A program made the translations under genes and the position numbers. The notes below the pieces were generated by a model. The model saw only the letters and a program-made list of their open reading frames with translations, searched no databases and had not been told where the DNA came from. A DNA stretch of 64,000 bases from an uncultured Candidatus Saccharibacteria bacterium (lineage in GTDB: Bacteria; Patescibacteria; Saccharimonadia; Saccharimonadales; UBA4665). Below are positions 17,284 to 25,016 of this stretch, one piece after another. The stretch's first letter is position 1, and every line of letters starts with the position of its first letter. The stretch is from NCBI GenBank assembly GCA_946482285.1, contig CAMLQK010000001.1, positions 496,001 to 560,000 on the forward strand. Reading direction: 5' to 3'.

Positions 17284-17467
17284 TATAATAATACCTAGTT
17301 TCAGTATGGCCAACCCATACTCGAAGCACATTAGCAGACAGAGCAACAGCAATTATGAGGGACCAGTCCATCTTCGGTGGTTTGGTCCCTCATAATTGTG
17401 TCAGATACACATTATTCTCTCGTATTGAGAGCGGCATCCTTGCCGGTGAGGAGAACGGAACGCATCC
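17284..17467 (+). promoter_or_regulatory. Cassette C promoter and structured leader
   Basis: Extended -10 TGGTATAAT with TATAAT at 17284-17289. P1 at 17303-17321 (AGTATGG/CCATACT). Box AAGCACATT at 17324-17332. The 5' arm GACAGAGCAACA at 17337-17348 is the exact reverse complement of 18505-18516. P2 is a perfect 16-bp stem, 17350-17365 with 17383-17398. P3 at 17397-17411 is TGTGT-CAGAT-ACACA. Two more small hairpins follow (CTCTC/GAGAG, CGGCA/TGCCG) before GTG 17468. Confidence 0.85.
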
Positions 17468-18424
17468 GTGTCCAGTCATTTGTTCGCCCTGATCTTCACC
17501 CTTGTTGTGGGCGGAGTGATCCTGTGCTTTGTCGGCCGCCGCCAGCTACGTTTGGACGCGCTGAAGGGTGCGGAGCTGTCGGAAGCCTCTGGCTTCAGCC
17601 CGCGCCACGGTTTTACCGTTCCGGACTACGTCCGCCAGAACATCGTCACGAATGTCAGTGAGGCTGAGCGCATCGCGCTCGCTCGCTTCATTCTGGTGTA
17701 CTGGGGGATGGTGCCGAGCAGCTGGCGTCCGACGCGCTTCTTCCGCGCCCAGCAGATGCAGGTCGAGATCGCAAAGGTCTTCGGCCCCATGACTGGTGCT
17801 GATGGAGCAACGCGCTTTGCCGCCGGCCAGCAGATTCGCATCCTCGCCGCTCACCCGGAGTTCCTGGCGTACAGCATCCGCTATGCGGACGTCATCGTCA
17901 AGGCCTACCGCCACTTCAACCACTTCCGTCCATTCCGTCTGGGCGCTTCCTGGCTGCCCGAGGACGCCACCATCATTGCCCTGCAGGGCTTCGCCAACGA
18001 GTGCGCCGCCGCTTCCAAGCTTCGGGATGAGGTGCACGCCGCGTACGGCACGTCCCACGAAGAGGCAGCCCTGCTGCTTCGCTACACCCTGGTGATGTGC
18101 TTCGGCTCGACCCGCGCCATGGCGCCCGTCATGTCCGAACTCTGGACCAAGCAGGTGCAGCACTTGGCATCACAGCTTGCTTGCATCATCGTGCAGCTGT
18201 TCGAGGTCAAAGCCTCTCGTTTCACGGCGGACGCGCTTGAACCCCACATCGACCAACTGGCTTACCAGCCGGAGATTGTAGGCCTGCTCATGGAAGCTGC
18301 GGACACCATTTCGCACCACTACGACCAGGTCTGTGACATCGCAGACTGGCACAACCTCGACCCGGGCACTGGCCTGATTGGCCGCCTGGTCGCCCACAAG
18401 TCGTTGGCCTACATGGGCGGCTGA
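17468..18424 (+). CDS. Orphan cassette protein C, N-terminal membrane anchor
   Basis: The 318-residue protein has a membrane helix at about 4-23 (LFALIFTLVVGGVILCFVG) followed by RR, suggesting a cytoplasmic C-terminal domain. That domain is helical and unrecognised. The start is GTG 17468; GAGGAG lies 14 nt upstream, longer than ideal, and no better in-frame start exists before the hairpins. Patterns IRILAAHPEFLAYSIRYAD and YTLVMCFGSTRAM resemble stretches of A and B weakly. Strongly GC-rich coding sequence. It has its own promoter, leader and 3' element. Confidence 0.72.
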   Translation: MSSHLFALIFTLVVGGVILCFVGRRQLRLDALKGAELSEASGFSPRHGFTVPDYVRQNIVTNVSEAERIALARFILVYWGMVPSSWRPTRFFRAQQMQVEIAKVFGPMTGADGATRFAAGQQIRILAAHPEFLAYSIRYADVIVKAYRHFNHFRPFRLGASWLPEDATIIALQGFANECAAASKLRDEVHAAYGTSHEEAALLLRYTLVMCFGSTRAMAPVMSELWTKQVQHLASQLACIIVQLFEVKASRFTADALEPHIDQLAYQPEIVGLLMEAADTISHHYDQVCDIADWHNLDPGTGLIGRLVAHKSLAYMGG

Positions 18425-18433
18425 CAGCTGGAC

Positions 18434-18525
18434 GGAGGAAACGAGAGAGGGATGCAGATCAGGCATTTGTGTTGTTGGCGCATGCCACCACATCGTCGTA
18501 TCTGTGTTGCTCTGTCGCTTTCTCC
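18434..18525 (+). promoter_or_regulatory. Cassette C structured 3' UTR element
   Basis: 18434-18449 pairs imperfectly with 18510-18525 (GGAG..AAACGA..GAG against CTCTGTCGCTTTCTCC). Internal stems CAGAT/ATCTG and TGGC-GCAT-GCCA are present. The arm TGTTGCTCTGTC (18505-18516) pairs perfectly over 12 bp with leader arm 17337-17348 and overlaps the local stem. Confidence 0.78.
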
Positions 18526-18604
18526 AAAGCATAAGAAATATAAGGTTCTTGTAACGTTGTCTTTCTACTTCTTTGAGTATTAGCAAAAACCAAGGAAAGT
18601 CCGC

Positions 18605-18686
18605 TATAATTACACCTGTTACACAGAACAATGTATGTTCCGTAGCACATTTCCCAAACAGAACACATTGAGACGAGGTGATGAGA
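18605..18686 (+). promoter_or_regulatory. Cassette D promoter and short leader
   Basis: -10 TATAAT at 18605-18610. P1 at 18626-18640 (GAACA/TGTTC). Box AGCACATT at 18644-18651. The 5' arm CCAAACAGAACACA at 18654-18667 is the exact reverse complement of 19886-19899 (14 bp). P2 and P3 are absent; instead the ribosome-binding site GAGGTGAT (18675-18682) follows almost at once. Confidence 0.8.
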
Positions 18687-19799
18687 GTGTCTAGTGCCTG
18701 GATCCAGCCCGCCCTGACTGTGCTGTATTTCGCACTGGCCATGGGCGGCGTGTTGTTCCTGGCTCGCCTGCGGTCGCGCAAACTTGCTGCAACAGCAAAG
18801 CAAGGGAGTGCGCCGGCTACAGACGTACTGATGCCCGCTCCTATCTGGGAATTCGCCGGAAGAGCTGTGGCAGGGTATTGCTCCGTGCTGCAGCAGTTCG
18901 GTGCACCCGATGCGTTCGAGCACTATAACGAAGATCGGGCGCCGGAGCTACCGATTTGGGCGACCAGATTGCGGCTTAGCCTGAGTGTTGACGCCCGAAT
19001 GGCCGTCATTAGTACGCTCTTGGCGACAGCTGGCATCGGCATGCACCGAGACCTGGTGGATCGTACTAAAGCCACCTACGAAGACGGCTTGCATGATCTG
19101 ACGGTGACCATCCGTAATCTCTACTTCGAGCATGCACCCTGCAAGTACAGCTATGAGTGGCTGTTGCAGGATCCAGCGGCCTTGTTTGGCCTGGTGCGCC
19201 ATGCGCGCGATTCCGAACTGGGCGACCGAATGGTTGCGGCTGCGGTTTACTACGCCGAGGTCTTCAACCATCTGGTTTTCGAGCAGAGCGAAGCGGGTGA
19301 CCCTGCAGAGCGATTCCGTATTGTCGGCGAAGAGACGCACGCGTACTTGCTGCTACTCAACAGCATTGCTCGGTCGCCCGACGAGCACGTGTCCGTTCCC
19401 CTTGAGGCTTGGCAGCAGCTTGCGCGTTTGACAGCGCAGTTGCAGCCCGTAGCGGATGATGCCGAGACTGGCAGGTTCTGTGCGCGCCGCGACGAGATCG
19501 TCTATCTGTACTTCGACGAAGAGCTGCCGGCTGATCGCCAGGAGGAACTGATTGAGCTGCTGACGGCCGACTTGTCTTTTCGGCTGTTGGCCCTGGATCA
19601 CTTGCGCTGCATCCTGGAAGTCGTCCAAGGCTACCGCGTGGCCTCGAGTGTCGCGTCATATTCGACGCTTCGACCGTTTGTCAGGCAGCTCAGGGATCTG
19701 GCAGGAATCCACGATACCTGTCGGTATGCCGTGGGCCTGGCTGAGTACGAGCAAGCCACCCGAACCGCACATGCACACGAGGAACGGTTCGATGCTTGA
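18687..19799 (+). CDS. Orphan cassette protein D, N-terminal membrane anchor
   Basis: The 370-residue protein is read from GTG 18687 because the perfect ribosome-binding site GAGGTGAT overlaps the earlier GTG/ATG at 18678-18683 and is correctly spaced only for 18687. A membrane helix spans about 6-26 (PALTVLYFALAMGGVLFLARL) and is followed by basic residues, then a long helical domain. No family recognised. Less GC-rich than B and C but more than flanking genes. It is last of the four cassettes; its 3' element lies 20 nt downstream of the stop. Confidence 0.72.
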   Translation: MSSAWIQPALTVLYFALAMGGVLFLARLRSRKLAATAKQGSAPATDVLMPAPIWEFAGRAVAGYCSVLQQFGAPDAFEHYNEDRAPELPIWATRLRLSLSVDARMAVISTLLATAGIGMHRDLVDRTKATYEDGLHDLTVTIRNLYFEHAPCKYSYEWLLQDPAALFGLVRHARDSELGDRMVAAAVYYAEVFNHLVFEQSEAGDPAERFRIVGEETHAYLLLLNSIARSPDEHVSVPLEAWQQLARLTAQLQPVADDAETGRFCARRDEIVYLYFDEELPADRQEELIELLTADLSFRLLALDHLRCILEVVQGYRVASSVASYSTLRPFVRQLRDLAGIHDTCRYAVGLAEYEQATRTAHAHEERFDA

Positions 19800-19819
19800 C
19801 GTGCAATCGCTGGTGGGTG

Positions 19820-19901
19820 GGCCGAACAGAGCTTCTAGAGCGGTAGAGGGTCAGTGGCCGCCGCCATTATCTCTTTATTATTCTCTGTGTTCTGTTTGGC
19901 C
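19820..19901 (+). promoter_or_regulatory. Cassette D structured 3' UTR element
   Basis: GGCCGAACAGA (19820-19830) pairs with TCTGTTTGGCC (19891-19901, one wobble). The arm TGTGTTCTGTTTGG (19886-19899) pairs perfectly over 14 bp with leader arm 18654-18667. As in A-C, the 3' strand is shared between local and end-to-end pairing. Confidence 0.82.
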
Positions 19902-19981
19902 TAACCCCGCTGTTATTTCCGGAAAATTGTTGTATACTATTAGTAATGAAGTACTGCCTACAGCACTCGATAATGCGTATG

Positions 19982-20006
19982 ATGCCCCGGCGGGCATAGT
20001 TTTTCT
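19982..20006 (+). terminator. Hairpin terminator upstream of metG
   Basis: ATGCCC-CGGC-GGGCAT followed by AGTTTTT. It may end the cassette D transcript or a short RNA from the TATACT box at 19933-19938. Confidence 0.65.
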
Positions 20007-20049
20007 CTTCTAAAATTCTTATAAATTGTAAACATTTCTGATAAACAGG

Positions 20050-20055
20050 TAGACT
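20050..20055 (+). promoter_or_regulatory. -10-like box TAGACT, leaderless metG
   Basis: Ends 6 nt before the metG ATG; no ribosome-binding site between them. Confidence 0.45.
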
Positions 20056-20061
20056 ATATTT

Positions 20062-21516
20062 ATGAACTATTTTGTTACAACCTCTATTCCGTATGTCAAC
20101 GGTGAGCCGCATATCGGCCACGCGCTTGAATTTGTGATGGCGGACGTTTTGGCGCGTACGGCACGCGAATCCGGTAAGCCAACAATTTTTAGTACCGGTG
20201 CAGATGAGCATGGCTCTAAAATTGCCGAAAAGGCGGCCAGCTTGGGCGTGACGCCGCAGCAGCTTACAAACGAGATGAGCGCCCATTTTCGTAAGCTTGC
20301 TGAAAACCTGAACATTAGCAACGACCGTTTTATCCGCACTACCGACAAGCCGCACGAACAGCGCGCACAACTTATTTGGAAGGCCTTGGAACATGATATT
20401 TACAAGGCGTCTTATACTGGTTGGTACGACGTCAAAGAAGAGGAGTTTGTGCCCGAGGCCAAGGCCGATAAAGCCCGGATGAATCCCGAGCATCCGCAGG
20501 CCTACCAAAAGCTAGAAGAAGAAAATTATTTCTTCAAGCTCAGCAATTACACCGACCAAATCCAGAAAGCCATCGAAACCGGCACATTCCAGATACTGCC
20601 GGAATCCCGTAAAAACGAAATCCTATCGGTTATTCGCGAAGGTCTGGAAGACATTAGTATTTCCCGGCCAAAAGACAAGCTGGAATGGGGTATTCCTGTG
20701 CCCGGTGACCCCAGCCAGGTAATGTATGTATGGTTCGAGGCGCTCATGAACTACATTACCGTGCTCGGATATCCAGAACATGATGATTTTAAGAAATTCT
20801 GGCCTGCGAATGTCCAGGTGATTGGCAAAGACATTTTGCGCTTCCACGCTGCTATTTGGCCTGGTATGCTTTTGTCGCTGAACCTGCCGCTACCCAAAAC
20901 ACTGTATGTCCACGGCTTTATGACTATCAACGGCGAAAAAATGAGCAAATCCATCGGCAACGTGGTGGCCCCATCTGAAGTTATCCAGAAATATGGCACC
21001 GATGGCTTGCGCTATTACTTGTTGCGCCACATTCCAAGCTATGATGATGGCGACTTTTCGATGGAAAAAGTGGAAACTGCATACAACAATGAGCTTGCTA
21101 ACGAGCTGGGTAATGCCGTCCAGCGTACTGCGGCTATGATCCAAAAATACCAGAATGGTATTATTGGCCAGACCCCAGAAGCCTCCCACGATAGCGAGCC
21201 GATTGCCCGTGCAGTAGAAGATTGTCGTTTTGACCGTGCTTTGGACGAAATTTGGAACCAAGTACGCGGCCTTAACCAATATATTGATGAAGAAAAGCCA
21301 TGGACGATTGCCAAAAGCGGCGACGAAGAGCACTTGCGTGAAGTATTAGCCTACCAGGCAAGTTGCTTGCTTGAAATTGCTGATTTGCTTTCTCCGTTTT
21401 TGCCCGAGACAGCTCAGAAGATTAAAAACGTTTTTATTGAAGGTGTTATCCGCCCCATTGAAGGTACGTTATTCCCCAAGCAAGAGAGTTTTGTGCCTGC
21501 TGACACGGCTAAATAA
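20062..21516 (+). CDS. metG: Methionyl-tRNA synthetase
   Basis: The 484-residue class I synthetase charges tRNA-Met. It has HIGH as PHIGH at 16-20 and KMSKS as EKMSKSIGN near 293-300, with ISRPKDKLEWGIPVPGD and VMYVWFEALMNYI in between. The connective-peptide region (about 125-170) lacks the CxxC zinc knuckles, so this is the zinc-free subtype. The C-terminal tRNA-binding domain of longer enzymes is absent, as is common in CPR. Its stop is 2 nt from tatD, so the two are probably co-transcribed. Confidence 0.95.
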   Translation: MNYFVTTSIPYVNGEPHIGHALEFVMADVLARTARESGKPTIFSTGADEHGSKIAEKAASLGVTPQQLTNEMSAHFRKLAENLNISNDRFIRTTDKPHEQRAQLIWKALEHDIYKASYTGWYDVKEEEFVPEAKADKARMNPEHPQAYQKLEEENYFFKLSNYTDQIQKAIETGTFQILPESRKNEILSVIREGLEDISISRPKDKLEWGIPVPGDPSQVMYVWFEALMNYITVLGYPEHDDFKKFWPANVQVIGKDILRFHAAIWPGMLLSLNLPLPKTLYVHGFMTINGEKMSKSIGNVVAPSEVIQKYGTDGLRYYLLRHIPSYDDGDFSMEKVETAYNNELANELGNAVQRTAAMIQKYQNGIIGQTPEASHDSEPIARAVEDCRFDRALDEIWNQVRGLNQYIDEEKPWTIAKSGDEEHLREVLAYQASCLLEIADLLSPFLPETAQKIKNVFIEGVIRPIEGTLFPKQESFVPADTAK

Positions 21517-21518
21517 TT

Positions 21519-22337
21519 ATGCAGCTGTTTGATACCCACTGCCATATCCACGAGTCTGCCGTCAGAATTGCCAATGATAACGATGCAACCCGCAGCCGCT
21601 GGGCTAAAATTGGCTACCCTGATCCGGATGATTTGATTGCTGACGCCGCCGAGCACGACGTGACGCGCCTGATGTTGGTTGGATGCAGCTTAGCCGACAG
21701 CCAGCGTGCCGTAGCATTGGCTGGAAGGCACGACATGGTGTGGGCAAGTATCGGCATTCACCCGCACGAAGCCGAAGAGCACTTGCGGCAGCCGGGTGCA
21801 CTCCAGGAATTTGCTGCGCTCGCTTCCAGCGGTAATGTAAAAGCGATTGGTGAGTGCGGCCTCGACTTTTACTACAACCACTCGCCAAAGGATGCTCAAA
21901 TTAAGGTACTACGTTTTCAACTGGAATTAGCTTTGGAACACAATCTCCCGGTTATTTTTCATGTTCGTGACGCTTTTGATGAGTTTTGGCCCATTCTGGA
22001 CGAATTTAAGGGTGTTAGGGGCGTGATTCACAGTTTTACGTCTACTACACAGGTTTTGGAGCAAATCGTGCAGCGCGGGCTGTATGTGGGTATAAACGGC
22101 ATTATAACATTTACTAAAGTGCCTGAGCAGCTTGCTATGGCTAAGGCCATTCCTCTCGAGAAATTAGTACTTGAAACCGATGCCCCCTTCTTGACACCAG
22201 CACCGTATCGTGGTACTATTTGTCTGCCAAAGCATGTGCGGACAACAGCTGAATTTATGGCTGATTTACGCGGTGAATCACTTACGGCTATCGCCGGCAG
22301 TACCACCCGTAACGCACGAATGCTCTTTGATGTTTAG
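21519..22337 (+). CDS. tatD: TatD-family metal-dependent DNase
   Basis: The 272-residue TIM-barrel hydrolase has the metal ligands of the family: DTHCHIH (5-11), the glutamate in AIGECGLDFYYN (about 108-119), H in VIFHVRDAFDEF, IHSFT near 169 and ETDAPFLTPAPYRG near 221-234. TatD proteins are 3'-5' exonucleases acting on DNA and tRNA ends. It starts 2 nt after metG and is followed 9 nt later by a small gene. Confidence 0.93.
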   Translation: MQLFDTHCHIHESAVRIANDNDATRSRWAKIGYPDPDDLIADAAEHDVTRLMLVGCSLADSQRAVALAGRHDMVWASIGIHPHEAEEHLRQPGALQEFAALASSGNVKAIGECGLDFYYNHSPKDAQIKVLRFQLELALEHNLPVIFHVRDAFDEFWPILDEFKGVRGVIHSFTSTTQVLEQIVQRGLYVGINGIITFTKVPEQLAMAKAIPLEKLVLETDAPFLTPAPYRGTICLPKHVRTTAEFMADLRGESLTAIAGSTTRNARMLFDV

Positions 22338-22346
22338 CGAGGTAAT

Positions 22347-22580
22347 ATGAACCTATTTGCAAAGACTGGTCGCGAATCGTACAAACCGCAGCAAACTGCT
22401 GAGCCATATGCAGCGCGCCGTGCTGTACGGTATGCCGCAGCCGATAACGCCCAAGCTGCCTTGCAACGCCAGTTTCCTGGTATGTCTTTTGTAACGCAAC
22501 AGGCGGTTTCGCAGCCAGCCGCCCAACAAATGCCACTAGCTGATGCAGGAGACGAAAATGTCGTTGCTCAAGCTGCTTAG
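22347..22580 (+). CDS. Small hypothetical protein (77 aa)
   Basis: Starts after GAGGTAAT, 9 nt downstream of tatD, and overlaps the next gene by 23 nt. The protein is Ala/Gln-rich and soluble (AADNAQAALQRQFPG), with no domain I recognise. The good ribosome-binding site and operon position support it as real. It may work with the overlapping 122-aa protein. Confidence 0.6.
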   Translation: MNLFAKTGRESYKPQQTAEPYAARRAVRYAAADNAQAALQRQFPGMSFVTQQAVSQPAAQQMPLADAGDENVVAQAA

Positions 22581-22926
22581 TGGCGCAAACGCCCAGGCCG
22601 AAGACCGTCTGGAGCAGTATCGGAACATCATCCGCCAAGAAGCCCAAGTTGGCGGCAAATTGTTTGGTCAGGTCAATCCTGGAGGCCGCCGGGAATTCTT
22701 TTGCTTGGATGAAAATACGTGGGTATGGCACGAAGAGTGGACCGATGAGCAAGGTTTACGCCACTCGGTAACCACTCGTTACGATGTGCGCCCTAACGGT
22801 ATCCTAAAAGCCCAGGACAAGCGCCCATATCAGTATATTGGCTACGACGAAGCTCAGCGTTTCTACCAAGCAGTTTCTATGTATAACAAGCAGGTTGATG
22901 CCGAATTGTATAGCCTGGCAGCCTAA
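22558..22926 (+). CDS. Conserved small protein (122 aa)
   Basis: ATG 22558 is chosen over ATG 22543 because GGAG lies 7 nt upstream of it. The soluble protein has REFFCLDENTWVWHEEW, DEQGLRHSVTTRYDVRPNGILK and KRPYQYIGYDEAQRFYQAV, a compact alpha/beta look without known catalytic motifs. Translationally coupled to the 77-aa gene. Function unknown. Confidence 0.65.
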   Translation: MSLLKLLSGANAQAEDRLEQYRNIIRQEAQVGGKLFGQVNPGGRREFFCLDENTWVWHEEWTDEQGLRHSVTTRYDVRPNGILKAQDKRPYQYIGYDEAQRFYQAVSMYNKQVDAELYSLAA

Positions 22927-22931
22927 AAGGG

Positions 22932-22937
22932 TATACT
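22932..22937 (+). promoter_or_regulatory. -10 box TATACT, leaderless
   Basis: Ends 6 nt before ATG 22944 of the cysteine desulfurase gene. Confidence 0.55.
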
Positions 22938-22943
22938 AAGCGT

Positions 22944-24077
22944 ATGGTTTACTTGGACTACGCTGCTGCAACACCGATGGACGAGTCGGTGTTTTTAGCG
23001 ATGAAGCCATATTTTACCGAGCGGTTTTTTAACCCGTCAGCAACTTATTTGGACGCCCAGGCAGTTAAAAAAGACCTCGAGACTGCGCGCGCCCGCGTGG
23101 CCCATTGGTTTGGCGCACGCCCCAGCGAAATAATCTTTACTGCTGGTACTACAGAGGCTAATAACCTAGTGGTCCAGGGTGTGATGCGCCAGTTCCCGGA
23201 GGCGCAATGTACTGTAGGCGCAATCGAACATGATTCTGTATTATTTGCAGCGCGACAGTTTAACCATGCTATCGCCCCCGTTAAACCAAATGGCCTGGTA
23301 GATTTGGACGCGCTAAAGGCCTTGATAACCGACACAACAGCCCTGGTGAGTATTATGTATGCCAACAACGAGGTTGGTGTGGTGCAGCCGATCAAACAGA
23401 TCGGCCAGATTATAGAAACCGTGCGCAAAGACCGTCGTAACCGCGGCGTGCCGCTGCCGCTATATCTGCATACTGATGCTGCGCAAGCGGCGAACTATCT
23501 TGATCTACACGCATCGAGGCTGCGGGCTGATTTTATTTCGGTAAATGGCGGTAAGATATATGGCCCAAAGCAAACGGGAGCTTTGTATGTTAATGGGCAC
23601 GCCCGACTGCAACCACAGATTCTTGGCGGTGGCCAGGAAAAAGGGCTGCGAAGCGGGACGGAAAATGTTGCTGGCAATATCGGCTTAGCTACAGCACTTG
23701 ATATGGCACAAACAATGCGCCATGAGGAGGCTCGCCGTTTGCAAGGTTTGCAACACCAGTTTTTTGCTCTTATAAAGCAACACATCCCTAGCGCAGTGGT
23801 TAATGGCTCCCGTGAGCAGCGTTTGCCGAACAATGTTCATATCACGGTGCCGGGTGCTGACAATGAACGCCTTTTAATGGCCTTGGATGAAGCAGGCATT
23901 TTGTGTGCTGCAGGCTCGGCTTGCAGCGCCAGTAACGAAGAGCCGTCGCATGTGTTGCGGGCTATGGGCATCAGTGAAGCTGACGCCCAGGCTAGCCTAC
24001 GCTTTACTATGGGACGCCAGACTACCCTGGCAGATATCGAAAAAACGGTTACCATACTCGCTTCATTAGTGGTGTAA
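22944..24077 (+). CDS. Cysteine desulfurase (NifS/IscS family)
   Basis: The 377-residue PLP enzyme takes sulfur from cysteine. It opens with VYLDYAAATPMDESV and has the AGTTEANN cofactor loop, HTDAAQAANYLDL, the Schiff-base lysine in SVNGGKIYGPKQTG (about 201-214) and the catalytic cysteine in LCAAGSACSASNEEPS (about 321-336). It probably supplies sulfur for tRNA thiolation by MnmA (36279-37325) and for Fe-S clusters; no scaffold protein gene is next to it. Confidence 0.93.
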   Translation: MVYLDYAAATPMDESVFLAMKPYFTERFFNPSATYLDAQAVKKDLETARARVAHWFGARPSEIIFTAGTTEANNLVVQGVMRQFPEAQCTVGAIEHDSVLFAARQFNHAIAPVKPNGLVDLDALKALITDTTALVSIMYANNEVGVVQPIKQIGQIIETVRKDRRNRGVPLPLYLHTDAAQAANYLDLHASRLRADFISVNGGKIYGPKQTGALYVNGHARLQPQILGGGQEKGLRSGTENVAGNIGLATALDMAQTMRHEEARRLQGLQHQFFALIKQHIPSAVVNGSREQRLPNNVHITVPGADNERLLMALDEAGILCAAGSACSASNEEPSHVLRAMGISEADAQASLRFTMGRQTTLADIEKTVTILASLVV

Positions 24078-24120
24078 ATTGCACAGCTTTTGCCCACTGC
24101 ATGGCGGTAACGGAGTCGTG

Positions 24121-24126
24121 TATACT
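24121..24126 (+). promoter_or_regulatory. -10 box TATACT for the ATPase-like operon
   Basis: Ends 8 nt before ATG 24135, the first gene of the F-type-like operon. Confidence 0.55.
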
Positions 24127-24134
24127 CTTAGGTA

Positions 24135-24980
24135 ATGGTTAAGCGTAAGCGTTTTTTTGATTATAGTTTTATTGTTTTGGGGCTTATCCTGTTTGTGGGG
24201 ACCGTTACAAAGGTACTTGCCCAAGATGTTGCTCAAGGATACCTAAGCGACAAGCCAATCCAGCTCGGTATTGTAGTGCAGCAAAAGCCTGGTGATCCAA
24301 CCCGCGTCCAACCATTGAGCCAGGAAGCCGAAGAAGAAATGTTGGGAGTTGTCGTTGCCCCTAACGATGCTCCTGTTTCGATATCGAACAGTGATGAAAA
24401 AGAGCAAGTATATGTTGCAACGTATGGCGAGTATGATGTTTTGGTGAGCAACCAAAACGGGCCAATCGCTGTAGGTGACACTATTGCAATTTCTGCGCTT
24501 GATGGCGTGGGTATGAGATCCGACGATGGGCGCGCGTCTATATTAGGCAAGGCTACTGAAGCATTTGATGGTAAAACCAAGATTCAAAGTACTGCCAGAC
24601 TCAAGAATTCCTTGGGCGGTACCCAAACAGTTACGTTGGCACGCGTTAAAGTCAATGTCAATGTTGCCCACAATCCTGCATACAACCCGCCGGTGGCTGC
24701 GCCCGACGGCGTGCCGTCGTTTTTGGCAGAGGCTGCCGATATTGTTACCGACAAGCCGGTTGGCGCACTTCGTATTTATGCCAGCTTGGCCGTACTTTTA
24801 TTGGCAGTGATCATTAGCGGCGTCTTGCTGTACTCGGGTGTTCGGACCAGCATGATCGCCATTGGCCGCAATCCGCTGGCAAAGAAGTCAATTATGCGGA
24901 ATCTGTTGCAGGTTATTTTAATAGCGATGATTATTTTAACAATCGGGGTAATTGCGGTATATTTATTACTGAAGATATAA
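24135..24980 (+). CDS. c-subunit-like membrane hairpin fused to an exported domain
   Basis: The 281-residue protein has a signal peptide (about 1-29, KVLA then Q) and an extracytoplasmic beta-rich domain (about 30-210). A C-terminal helical hairpin follows: TM1 about 212-234, cytoplasmic loop with IGRNPLAKKS (243-252), TM2 about 257-279. The loop closely resembles the Arg-Asn/Gln-Pro loop of F-type c subunits that docks to gamma/epsilon, and the topology matches c. TM2 has no Asp or Glu, so the ion-binding carboxylate is missing. It occupies the c position of an operon with b, delta, alpha, gamma, beta and epsilon genes. The c relationship is inference from motif, topology and position. Confidence 0.65.
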   Translation: MVKRKRFFDYSFIVLGLILFVGTVTKVLAQDVAQGYLSDKPIQLGIVVQQKPGDPTRVQPLSQEAEEEMLGVVVAPNDAPVSISNSDEKEQVYVATYGEYDVLVSNQNGPIAVGDTIAISALDGVGMRSDDGRASILGKATEAFDGKTKIQSTARLKNSLGGTQTVTLARVKVNVNVAHNPAYNPPVAAPDGVPSFLAEAADIVTDKPVGALRIYASLAVLLLAVIISGVLLYSGVRTSMIAIGRNPLAKKSIMRNLLQVILIAMIILTIGVIAVYLLLKI

Positions 24981-25016
24981 CGCTTTAGCTTATATAATGG
25001 GGTGGTAACATAACAT

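Noticed and set aside
14868..19899. The complementary arms as terminal inverted repeats of transposons
   Set aside because: Arm sequences differ in every cassette and sit at a fixed place inside transcribed leaders, next to a conserved RNA box; no target duplications or transposase are seen.
14819..19901. Group I or group II introns with internal ORFs
   Set aside because: No catalytic core elements (P7/P4-P6 or domain V) and no homing endonuclease or reverse transcriptase were found.
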